Below, one piece after another: positions 12,054 through 24,000 of a DNA stretch of 64,000 nucleotides. Made by a program: the position numbers and the translations under genes. Each line of letters opens with the position of its first letter. Within the stretch, counting starts at the first letter, position 1. The notes under the pieces were generated by a model. The model made no database searches, had not been told where the DNA came from, and was given only the letters and a program-made list of their open reading frames with translations. This DNA is from Macrostomum hystrix (taxonomy: Eukaryota; Platyhelminthes; Macrostomidae), in NCBI GenBank assembly GCA_950097015.1, contig CATNEN010000003.1:1054001-1118000 (forward strand), read 5' to 3'.

Positions 12054-15000
12054 ATGAGTAGCACTGACACCATGCTAGCTCTGTCGCAGCACACCTTCAC
12101 TACGGACATTGTGATCGCTGTGCTGCCTGTCAAGAAGGTTGAACAAAGGAAAACAATGCGACCTTCTCTTTATTTTGCTTTGACCAGTAAGTCACCGCTT
12201 AGCATTGTTCTTTGCTTAGTTTGTTATCAATGAGCTTTGGAGATCTCCAGTCCATGACCAACAATCCTGATGGATTCCCAGTCCATGACCAACAATCCTT
12301 AGAGATTCCCAGTCCATGACCAACAATCCTTAGAGATTCCCAGTCCATGACCAACAATCCTCAGGACCAACAATGCTCAGAGTTCCCAGTCCATGACCAA
12401 CAATCCTCAGAGTTCCCAGTCCATGACCAACAATCCTCAGAGTTTCCAGTCCATGACCAACAATCCTCAGAAATTTCCCAGTCCATGACCAACAATCCTC
12501 AGGACCAACAATGCTCAGAGTTCCCAGTCCATGACCAACAATCCTTAGAGTTTCTAGTCCATGACCAACAATCCTCAGAAATTTCCCAGTCCATGACCAA
12601 CAATCCTCAGGACCAACAATGCTCAGAGTTCCCAGTCCATGACCAATAATCCTCAGAGTTCCCAGTCCATGACCAACAATCCTCAGAGTTTCCAGTCCAT
12701 GACCAATAATCCTCAGAGTTTCCAGTCCATGACCAACAATCCTTAGAGTTTCTAGTTCATGACCAACAATCCTCAGAGTTTCCAGTCCATGACCAATAAT
12801 CCTCAGAGTTTCCAGTCCATGACCAACAATCCTTAGAGTTTCTAGTTCATGACCAACAATCCTCAGAGTTTCCAGTCCATGACCAATAATCCTCAGAGTT
12901 TCCAGTTCATGACCAACAATCCTCAGAGTTTCCAGTCCATGACAAATAATCCTCAGAGTTTCCAGTCCATGACCAACAATCCTCAGAGTTTCCAGTCCAT
13001 GACCAATAATCCTCAGAGTTTCCAGTCCATGACCAACAATCCTCAGAGTTTCCAGTCCATGACCAATAATCCTCAGAGTTTCCAGTCCATGACCAACAAT
13101 CCTCAGAGTTTCCAGTCCATGACCAATAATCCTCAGAGTTTCCAGTTCATGACCAACAATCCTCAGAGTTTCCAGTCCATGACAAATAATCCTCAGAGTT
13201 TCCAGTCCATGACCAAAAGCACTGTAATGTTGGCACCCCCAGAGAGCCGGTCGCGCACCGGTGACGTGACTCTTCACCTGGTGAAAAAAGGCGACAAAGC
13301 GAATAGCTACAAGCGCAAGAAGGCCTGGGGCCTGGCGGACATTCGCTACGTTGACGGCTGCTCTGCTGGGGACCTTGACATGGAGCTGGCCTTCGCTGAT
13401 GGCTCCAAGAAGCGCTGGACCTGCTTCAGCCATCGGGACAAGCAGGAGTTTGCTTACCGAATGCTGTCAACAGTTCGACAGATTCGCAACTCTGGCGTAA
13501 AATTCACCAACTTTCCAGCGAATTTGGCTGGACCCAAGACTGGCGGCGGCGCGGTCGGTCACTCCGCTGTTGGCAGCTCCGCCGCATCTGCTGGTGCGTC
13601 AACAGGACAGCCGAGACGGCGGGACCTTCAAGGCGATGGATTCGCCGGCAAGGTGCGTGTTATGCAGCTCTGTCACTCCATATCTCGCTGTCACTCCATA
13701 TCTCGCTGTCACTCCATATCTCACTGTCACTCTATATCTCACTGTCACTCCATATCTCACTGTCACTCCATATCTCGCTGTCACTCCATATCTCACTGTC
13801 ACTCCATATCTCGCTGTCACTCCATATCTCGCTGTCACTCCATATCTCACTGGCACTCCATATCTCACTGTCACTCCATATCTCACTGTCACTCCATATC
13901 TCGCTGTCACTCCATATCTCACTGTCACTCCATATCTCGCTGTCACTCCATATCTCGCTGTCACTCCATATCTCACTGTCACTCCATATCTCACTGTCAC
14001 TCCATATCTCGCTGTCACTCCATATCTCGCTGTCACTCCATATCTCACTGTCACTCCATATCTCACTGTCACTCCATATCTCGCTGTCACTCCATATCTC
14101 GCTGTCACTCCATATCTCGCTGTCACTCCATATCTCGCTGTCACTCCATATCTCGCTGTCACTCCATATCTCGCTGTCACTCCATATCTCGCTGTCACTC
14201 CATATCTCGCTGTCACTCCATATCTCGCTGTCACTCCATATCTCGCTGTCACTCCATATCTCACTGTCACTCCATATCTCGCTGTCACTCCATATCTCGC
14301 TGTCACTCCATATCTCGCTGTCACTCCATATCTCGCTGTCACTCCATATCTCGCTGTCACTCCATATCTCACTGTCACTCCATATCTCACTGTCACTCCA
14401 TATCTCACTGTCACTCCATATCTCACTGTCACTCCATATCTCACTGACACTATGAATCCTATCACTCCAGAATCCTGTTACTCTAGAATCCTGTCACTCT
14501 AGTATCCTGTCACTCTAGTATCGTGTCACTCTAGTATCCTGTCACTCTAGTATCCTGTCACTCTAGAATCCTGTCAATTTAGAATCCTGTCACTCTAGTA
14601 TCGTGTCACTCTAGTATCCTGTCACTCTAGTATCCTGTCACTCTAGAATCCTGTCAATTTAGAATCCTGTCACTCTAGTATCGTGTCACTCTAGTATACT
14701 GTCACTCTCGAATCCTGTCACTCTAGTATCCTGTCACTCTAGTATCCTGTCACTCTAGTATCCTGTCACTCTAGTATCCTGTCACTCTAGTATCCTGTCA
14801 CTCTAGTATCCTGTCACTCTAGTATCCTGTCACTCTAGTATCCTGTCACTCTAGTATCCTGTCACTCTAGTATCCTGTCACTCTAGTATCCTGTCACTCT
14901 AGTATCCTGTCACTCTAGTATCCTGTCACTCTAGTATCCTGTCACTCTAGTATCCTGTCACTCTAGTATCCTGTCACTCTAGAATCCTGTCAATTTAGAA

Positions 15001-18000
15001 TCCTGTCACTCTAGTATCGTGTCACTCTAGTATCCTGTCACTCTAGTATCCTGTCACTCTAGAATCCTGTCAATTTAGAATCCTGTCAATTTAGAATCCT
15101 GTCACTCTAGTATCCTGTCACTCTAGAATCCTGTCACTCTAGTATACTGTCACTCTCGAATCCTGTCACTCTAGTATCCTGTCACTCTAGTATCCTGTCA
15201 CTCTAGTATCCTGTCACTCTAGTATCCTGTCACTCTAGTATCCTGTCACTCTAGTATCCTGTCACTCTAGTATCCTGTCACTCTAGTATCCTGTCACTCT
15301 AGTATCCTGTCACTCTAGTATCCTGTCACTCTAGTATCCTGTCACTCTAGTATCCTGTCACTCTAGTATCCTGTCACTCTAGTATCCTGTCACTCTAGAA
15401 TCCTGTCAATTTAGAATCCTGTCACTCTAGTATCGTGTCACTCTAGTATCCTGTCACTCTAGTATCCTGTCACTCTAGAATCCTGTCAATTTAGAATCCT
15501 GTCACTCTAGTATCGTGTCACTCTAGTATACTGTCACTCTCGAATCCTGTCACTCTAGTATCCTGTCACTCTAGTATCCTGTCACTCTAGTATCCTGTCA
15601 CTCTAGTATCCTGTCACTCTAGTATCCTGTCACTCTAGTATCCTGTCACTCTAGTATCCTGTCACTCTAGAATCCTGTCAATTTAGAATCCTGTCACTCT
15701 AGTATCGTGTCACTCTAGTATACTGTCACTCTAGAATCCTGTCACTCTAGTATCCTGTCACTCTAGTATCCTGTCACTCTAGTATCCTGTCACTCTAGTA
15801 TCCTGTCACTCTAGAATCCTGTCAATTTAGAATCCTGTCAATTTAGAATCCTGTCACTCTAGTATCCTGTCACTCTAGAATCCTGTCACTCTAGAATCCT
15901 GTCACTCTAGAATCCTGTCACTCTAGAATCCTGTCACTCCAGAATCCTGTTACTCTAGTATCCTGTCACTCTAGTATCCTGTCACTCTAGTATCCTGTCA
16001 CTCTAGAATCCTGTCAATTTAGAATCCTGTCACTCTAGTATCGTGTCACTCTAGTATCCTGTCACTCTAGTATCCTGTCACTCTAGTATCCTGTCACTCT
16101 AGTATCCTGTCACTCTAGAATCCTGTCAATTTAGAATCCTGTCACTCTAGTATCGTGTCACTCTAGTATCCTGTCACTCTAGTATCCTGTCACTCTAGTA
16201 TCCTGTCACTCTAGTATCCTGTCACTCTAGAATCCTGTCAATTTAGAATCCTGTCAATTTAGAATCCTGTCACTCTAGTATCCTGTCACTCTAGAATCCT
16301 GTCACTCTAGAATCCTGTCACTCTAGAATCCTGTCACTCTAGAATCCTGTCACTCTAGAATCCTGTCACTCCAGAATCCTGTTACTCTAGTATCCTGTCA
16401 CTCTAGTATCCTGTCACTCTAGAATCCTGTCAATTTAGAATCCTGTCACTCTAGTATCGTGTCACTCTAGTATCCTGTCACTCTAGTATCCTGTCACTCT
16501 AGTATCCTGTCACTCTAGAATCCTGTCAATTTAGAATCCTGTCACTCTAGTATCGTGTCACTCTAGTATCCTGTCACTCTAGTATCCTGTCACTCTAGAA
16601 TCGTGTCACTCTAGTATCCTGTCACTCTAGTATCCTGTCACTCTAGTATCCTGTCACTCTAGTATCCTGTCACTCTAGAATCCTGTCAATTAAGAATCCT
16701 GTCACTCTAGTATCGTGTCACTCTAGTATCCTGTCACTCTGGTATCCTGTCACTCTAGTATCCTGTCACTCTAGAATCCTGTCACTCCAGAATCCTGTTA
16801 CTCTAGTATCCTGTCACTCTAGTATCCTGTCACTCTAGTATCCTGTCACTCTAGAATCCTGTCAATTTAGAATCCTGTCAATTTAGAATCCTGTCACTCT
16901 AGTATCCTGTCACTCTAGAATCCTGTCACTCTAGAATCCTGTCACTCTAGAATCCTGTCACTCTAGAATCCTGTCACTCTAGAATCCTGTCACTCCAGAA
17001 TCCTGTTACTCTAGTATCCTGTCACTCTAGTATCCTGTCACTCTAGTATCCTGTCACTCTAGAATCCTGTCAATTTAGAATCCTGTCACTCTAGTATCGT
17101 GTCACTCTAGTATCCTGTCACTCTAGTATCCTGTCACTCTAGTATCCTGTCACTCTAGAATCCTGTCAATTTAGAATCCTGTCACTCTAGTATCGTGTCA
17201 CTCTAGTATCGTGTCACTCTAGTATACTGTCACTCTAGAATCCTGTCACTCTAGTATCCTGTCACTCTAGTATCCTGTCACTCTAGTATCCTGTCACTCT
17301 AGTATCCTGTCACTCTAGAATCCTGTCAATTTAGAATCCTGTCAATTTAGAATCCTGTCACTCTAGTATCCTGTCACTCTAGAATCCTGTCACTCTAGAA
17401 TCCTGTCACTCTAGAATCCTGTCACTCTAGAATCCTGTCACTCCAGAATCCTGTTACTCTAGTATCCTGTCACTCTAGTATCCTGTCACTCTAGTATCCT
17501 GTCACTCTAGAATCCTGTCAATTTAGAATCCTGTCACTCTAGTATCGTGTCACTCTAGTATCCTGTCACTCTAGTATCCTGTCACTCTAGTATCCTGTCA
17601 CTCTAGTTTCCTGTCACTCTAGTATCCTGTCACTCTAGAATCCTGTCAATTTAGAATCCTGTCACTCTAGTATCGTGTCACTCTAGTATCCTGTCACTCT
17701 AGAATCCTGTCACTCTAGAATCCTGTCACTCCAGAATCCTGTCACTCCATAATCCTTTCACTTCAGATTCGTCGGTCACTCCAAATTCTTATGTCACTCC
17801 GGATTTTTCTTTGACTCAAAAATTCTATATCACATCCAAAAGGGAATTATATCGTACTACTTAATTTAATCAGTGTTAGTAGTATGTATTGCTAAACGTT
17901 TATTTTTCGATTTTTTTAGCCATGCGGCAGACCGCCGGTTGGGGTGCTCAAGTTGCAGGCAGGAAGCAGATTTTGTTTTGTTGTTGCTATGGAAACAATC

Positions 18001-21000
18001 TTCAGTTTTGTTTTGCTTGATTTTTCTTTTTGTACACGGTTTTACTGTTCTGTTAAGCAGGATTTTTTACTTAAATTTTTTTTTTAATTTTTTAAAATAT
18101 CTTCAGCTTTGCACGATTTGATTTCTTTCGTTTATGTTTGCTGAGATCTAACTTGCATGATACTTTCTGTTTGAGTTCTGCTATTTTCAAGTGTTTCTTT
18201 CGCTTTGCCATGCATTTAATTATTTCTTACAGTACTATTGTTCAAGCTTTTTGGGATTTTGTCTCGAATATTTTTGGATGTGCTTATTATCCGCCTCTCA
18301 ATAGAACTGCAGTAGGATTTTATCCCATTTCTATTGATCATCCGTCAGATTTCAGTACCTTTGCAATAGACGTCCAGTGGGATTTTATCCCTTTCTGTAG
18401 AAATCCAGTGGGATTTTATCCCAAGTCTATGGACATTCAGCGGGATTTTATCCCTTTCATCATCTCGTCTTGTGGTATCTTGTCCTTTACTCAGTGGATT
18501 TTCGTAGCATTTTATCCCCACAACCGGGATCCTCAGTCTGCAACGGACAATAATCCCGAACTCCCTCGCCAAACCCACCAGGCCGACAGCTCAGCTGGAA
18601 GGCAGGGCAGCGACGATCCTGCCTCCCTAGCCGGCGGCGGTGCCTTCGACATGCTGAGCGAAGCCGAATCTCGCGACCTTCAGGCCTACCTGGACAGCCA
18701 CAAGGAGTCCGTGCACAATGCCGAGAACTTCGTTAGGAGACTCAATGAGCAGCTGCGCTCACTTGAGCTGTCTAATATTCATGCACTGATTTCGTCTGGG
18801 GCCCAGGTACGCTCAGCTGCCAGCTGTACACAGACTGTTGCTAGCTGTACACAGACTGTTGCTAGCTGTACACAGACTGTTGCTAGCTGTACACAGACTG
18901 TTGCTAGCTGTACACAGACTGTTGCTAGCTGTACACAGACTGTTGCTAGCTGTACACAGACTGTTGCTAGCTGTACACAGACTGTTGCTAGCTGTACACA
19001 GACTGTTGCTATCAGACAGCAAGCTGTACACAGACTGTTGCTATCAGACAGCAAGCTGTACACAGACTGTTGCTATCAGACAGCAAGCTGTAAACAGACT
19101 GTTGCTGTCAGACAGCAAGCTGTAAACAGACTGTTGCTGTCAGACAGCAAGCTGTACACAGACTGTTGCTGTCAGACAGCAACTGTACACAGACTGTTGC
19201 TGTCAGACAGCAAGCTGTACACAGACTGTTGCTGTCAGACAGCAAGCTGTACACAGACTGTTGCTGTCAGACAGCAAGCTGTAAACAGACTGTTGCTATC
19301 AGACAGCAAGCTGTACACAGACTGTTGCTGTCAGACAGCAAGCTGTACACAGACTGTTGCTGTCAGACAGCAAGCTGTACACAAGACTGTTAAAGTCAAA
19401 CAGCCACAGTCTAAAAGGCTGTTAAAATGTACACAATTTGGCACCGCGAGTCATATTACAGTTTTTTGCTCCCTGATTTCAATTTCTAGGTAACCCAGCT
19501 GACAGATCACGTGAAGTCAGCCGGTGGAGTTGTTGAACAACTGGAACGCCGGGTGCAGGGCTACACCAGTCGGCTGGAGACTGTAGCCCCCGCCATCGAG
19601 TGCCTGGCCGACCGGGACAAACTGACTCGCCTGTCGGCGGCCAATCAGCTGAGAGCCGCCGAAGCCCTCGATCGCCTATTGGCTAGTATCCGATTCGACG
19701 AAGCCGATCGTCGCTTGTTGAAGGAGCCGAACTTCAGCAATCCGGCATGCGTTCCAGCCCTGCTGAAAGCTGCCAGACAGTGCGACTCCGTGCTGGCCGC
19801 CGATGTGCCAGCCGAGCTGCGCGCTATGGAGGCCGTCCGTGCGTCCACGACTGGCCTTATTGAACTGAAGAAAACTTTCGCTTCGGCTCTAGTTAGACAC
19901 CTGAATGATATCTTTATAGCCTATGTAAGTTTACTATTAACCAATGAGGACCTGTGGCTGGGAGCTTGAAGTGTAGCTAGAACCACAGCATGAATTGTAG
20001 CAGCGGGAACCGCATTTAGAATCGTTGTTAAGTTAATACCGTGGCTAGAATCGCAGCAGTTAACGCTGCTATAAAGAATCGTAGCAGAAACCATAGCAGG
20101 AATCGCAGCAGGAACAGCTGCTAAAATCACAACTGGAACCGCAGCTAGAATTGAAGCAAGCACTGTAGCTAGAATCATAGCAGGATTTTACAAATTCAGA
20201 ATCGCAACAGGTACCGTGCTTAGAATCGCAGCAGAAGCCACAGCTAGAATCGCAGCAGCAATCACAGCTAGAATCGCAGCAGGAACCAGAGTGGAATCGC
20301 ATCAGGAACCAAATTTAGAATCGCAGCAAGACCCAGGTGTAGAATCGCTGCAGGAACCAGACGTAGAATTGCAGCAAGAACCAGATGAAGAATCGTAGCA
20401 AGAACCAGATGTAGAATCGCAGCAAGAACCAGATGTAGAATCGCAGCAGGAACCAGAGTGGAATCGCATCAGGAACCAAATTTAGAATCGCAGCAAGAAC
20501 CAGATGTAGAATCGCAGCAAGTACCAGATGTAAAATCGCAGCAAGAACCAGATGTAGAATCGTAGCAAAAACCAGATGTAAAATCGCAGCAGAAACCACA
20601 GCTAGAACCGCGTGGGGGCTAGGAGACGACGTCCACGACGTGCCCCTGGAGAGGACTAACGGTCTCCCCAACCACCGAGTCTGCGCAGACTCCGACATCG
20701 ATAGTGAACTGATACAAGTGCTGCGTCTCCGTGGAGGCAACGCCAACGCCAACCCCAGCGCCAAGCGTCCAAGGACCCGTCGGTCAGCACGCAAGCGCAG
20801 AGGGCGCGACCGGAGGTCTCAAGCAGAGCCGACTCAAGAGCTCCGCGCTCTTCAGTTCAATTCTAACGGACTGAAGGCCCGCATGACGGAGCTGAGTCAT
20901 TGGCTCGCGACACACCGCCCGGCCGTCGCCCTGATCCAGGAGACAAAGCTGGTCAAGGACGAGGATTTCACCCCTCCCGCGAACTACTGCGTCGCCGCTC

Positions 21001-24000
21001 GGGTCGACGGGATCCCGTACCTCAACGACGCTGAAAGTGTTAACCAGGATGCCCAGCCGCGTCTGGATGGTGCTCAACCACGCGCGGCTGACGACCAGCC
21101 GGACACCTCCGACGATACCGGCGGACCGTCGATGCGCGTTGCTGGAAGGCTTGTTGCCAGACCTACGTGTCGCCTCCGGTTCCCAGACGACCGTAGCAAC
21201 TGGTGCCGAGGCTGTCGCTCCCGCCGCACCGCTTGCTCCGAGCGGGACAACCCGCTCCCACAGGCGCAAATTCAACCGCCAGACGGGGCCAAGCCCAGTG
21301 ATGCGTTGGGGCGCAATAGGACGGCGTCGCCCCCGGCCGTTAACACCAAGAAACAAAAAAAGACGACCGGCAGGGGCGGAGTCATCACCCTGGTGCGCCT
21401 CGACGTTCGGTACAGCAACCTTCCGCCTATCCCACAAGACCAGGACAAACTGGACGCTGCTGCTATCACCATCCACCCCGAAGGCCGCGCGCCAGTCCAA
21501 ATTGTCAACGTTTACGCGCCGCCTGCGAGTGCCCAGCGCCACGACAATTGGACACCGAACCTCGCACTCCTCCCAACGAATGACACCACGGTGATCGGAG
21601 GGGACTTCAACGGCCATGGCAGCTGGGACGGCTGGGTCGATGAGGACGAGAGGGGCCACTCGATCGAACACTGGTGCTCTGCTAACCATCTCCAAATTTG
21701 CAATGGTGCCGAACACACCCGCAGCAGCCCAAGCAGCGGCTCCCGCAGCTCCCCGGACCTGACGCTCGCCAGTGAGCGCCTGGCAGCGAACATCGCCAAC
21801 GGCTGGAGGACGGAGCGTGATATGGGCAGCGACCACCTGCCAATCACGTTCCCGCTGACACGGTTACGCCAATGCCGTGACACCCGCCGCCGTACCCGCT
21901 GGAGCTTTCGCAAAGCCCAATGGACCGCCTTCCAGCAGCACCTCGATGAACTCCAGGGCCCGCAAGCCTGGGGCAGCATCGAGCAGCGACACGCCGCGTT
22001 TTGCAGTGACATCCTTGAAGCAGCGGCCCTCGCGATACCCCGCGGCAGTCCTTCGAACCACAGGCCACCTTTCTGGAACTCCAACTGCGAAAAAGCCCGA
22101 GACAACTGCAACCAGAAGCGGAAAGAAGCCGAAGCCATGCCAAATCCTCAGAGCTTAGCCGACTACAACCGGGCCAGACACGAGGCGGGAAACACCATCC
22201 GCAAAGAACGCCGCGAGTACCTCGAAGACCGGGCACAACACCTCACCGTCGGCAGCGACCTCTTCCAATTTCTCCGCGCCACGCGAGGCGACAGGGCACC
22301 ACAGCGCGGCAAGGTGGACATCGCCCGCACTGCGCCGGATGGGTCGGACCTTCGCCCAGCCCGTACCGAAAAAGAAAAAGCGGACACCTTTTGCCAGCAC
22401 TATGCCTCCGTCGCCAGAGTGCGCCGCCGCAAGACAGACGCTCCCGTCCGGGATGTCGCTAAGATGGCCCGCAAGAATCCGGTAACCACTGCTGTCCCCT
22501 TCTCCATGGCTGAACTCCACGCTGCCATCCGTCGCCTAAAATCAGGCAAGAGCCCAGGTCCTGACGGCATCCACAATGAGATGCTCAAGCGGCTCAGCAC
22601 CCGGTTCGACCAACGTTTACTCGACCTAATCAATGCTACCTGGACTAACAAGCAATGTCCGCGCAGCTGGAGGCTGGCGACCATCATCCCGATCGCAAAA
22701 AAGGGGAAGGACCCGAAGCTTGTGGCCTCCTACAGGCCAGTGGCCCTCACGAGCTGCGTTGCTAAGTGTGCGGAGCGTATGGTGTTACAACGCTTGCAAC
22801 ATGAACTTGAATCTAAGGGCCTGCTCTCGCCGGCCCAAGCTGGGTTCCGCCGCGGACGTAGCACGGAGGAACAACTGGCGCGTGTCTGCCAAGACATTTT
22901 TGACGGCCTCGAGCGCTCCCCGGCCTTCCGGAGCATCCTCAGCTGCCAGGATTTCAAGAGCGCGTACGAATCTGTCTGGAAAGAGGCCCTGACCTACAAG
23001 ATGGTCCGGCTCGGCATCGATGCCAACACGATCAGCTGGACGGCCGCTTTCCTCGAAGATCGCAGAGCTACGGTGTGTTGGAACGGCACCATGAGCAGCC
23101 AACGCACTTTTCGGGAGGGTCTGCCACAAGGGTCGGTGCTGGCCCCGACCCTCTGGAACATCTTCGTCAACGATCTTGCCACAGACGTTACCGAGGCATC
23201 TCCCAACTGCGGAATAAGCCTGTACGCGGACGATTCGGCGCTCCTGGCCACACAACCATCCCTGCTCAAGTGTGCCGAGGTTCTCCAACCAGCTCTGGAT
23301 GCTGTGACCAGCTGGTGCTCCCGCTGGAAGATCGAATTAAGTACCAACAAGTGCTGCTACTGCACGTTCACCCTTGCTCCGAATGAGGTCAATGGGAAGG
23401 TCCGGGTCCCGCTCCAGCTCGGCAATGAGCCTCTCAACTTCGACCCGAATCCCAGGTTCCTTGGCTTGGTTCTCGACGGCCAACTCAACTTCAAGTCCCA
23501 CGCTGCTGATGTCCGTAAGCGCATGAGCCAACGCCGCCGAGCCCTGGCTAGCCTCGCGAGCAGGAAGGCCGGTGCCTCCCAGAATGTCCTACGCACTGCC
23601 TACCTGGCGACCATCCGTGCCGTCGCCGACCATGGCTGCGGCATCTGGGGAGCGAGCGCCGCGCCGAGTACCAAATTGTTGATAGAGCAGCAGCAGAACG
23701 CTTGTGCGCGCATCATCACCGGATGCCCGCAGCTCACTCGCTCTACGAACCTCCTAGCCGCAGCGAACCTACCGCCTTTTGGACACGTGATCCTTGAGCG
23801 CGCCGCACTCCTCCGCGAACGCGTCCTCCGCCTGCCAGACGACGTCCCGGCCCACGACTCCGCAGAGCGCATCACCCGCAGCAGGCTCCTCAATCGCGCT
23901 TTTGAAAGTGCCAATCGTCGCCAGGAACCGACCATCAATCCTCTGCTTCTAAATGACTATCGTCGTCCGTTCCGAGGTTGCCGGCGTCGCGTGGCTCTTG

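Noticed and set aside
13570..14502. Open frames on both strands in the 18-bp array of EXOC1 intron 2
   Set aside because: Pure repeat translation. The spliced EXOC1 model skips it in phase.
12250..17765. Possible CRISPR array
   Set aside because: Units are contiguous with no spacers, the host is an animal, and the arrays sit in introns.
20784..21836. 350-codon antisense frame in the retrotransposon
   Set aside because: Antisense shadow of GC-rich endonuclease coding sequence.
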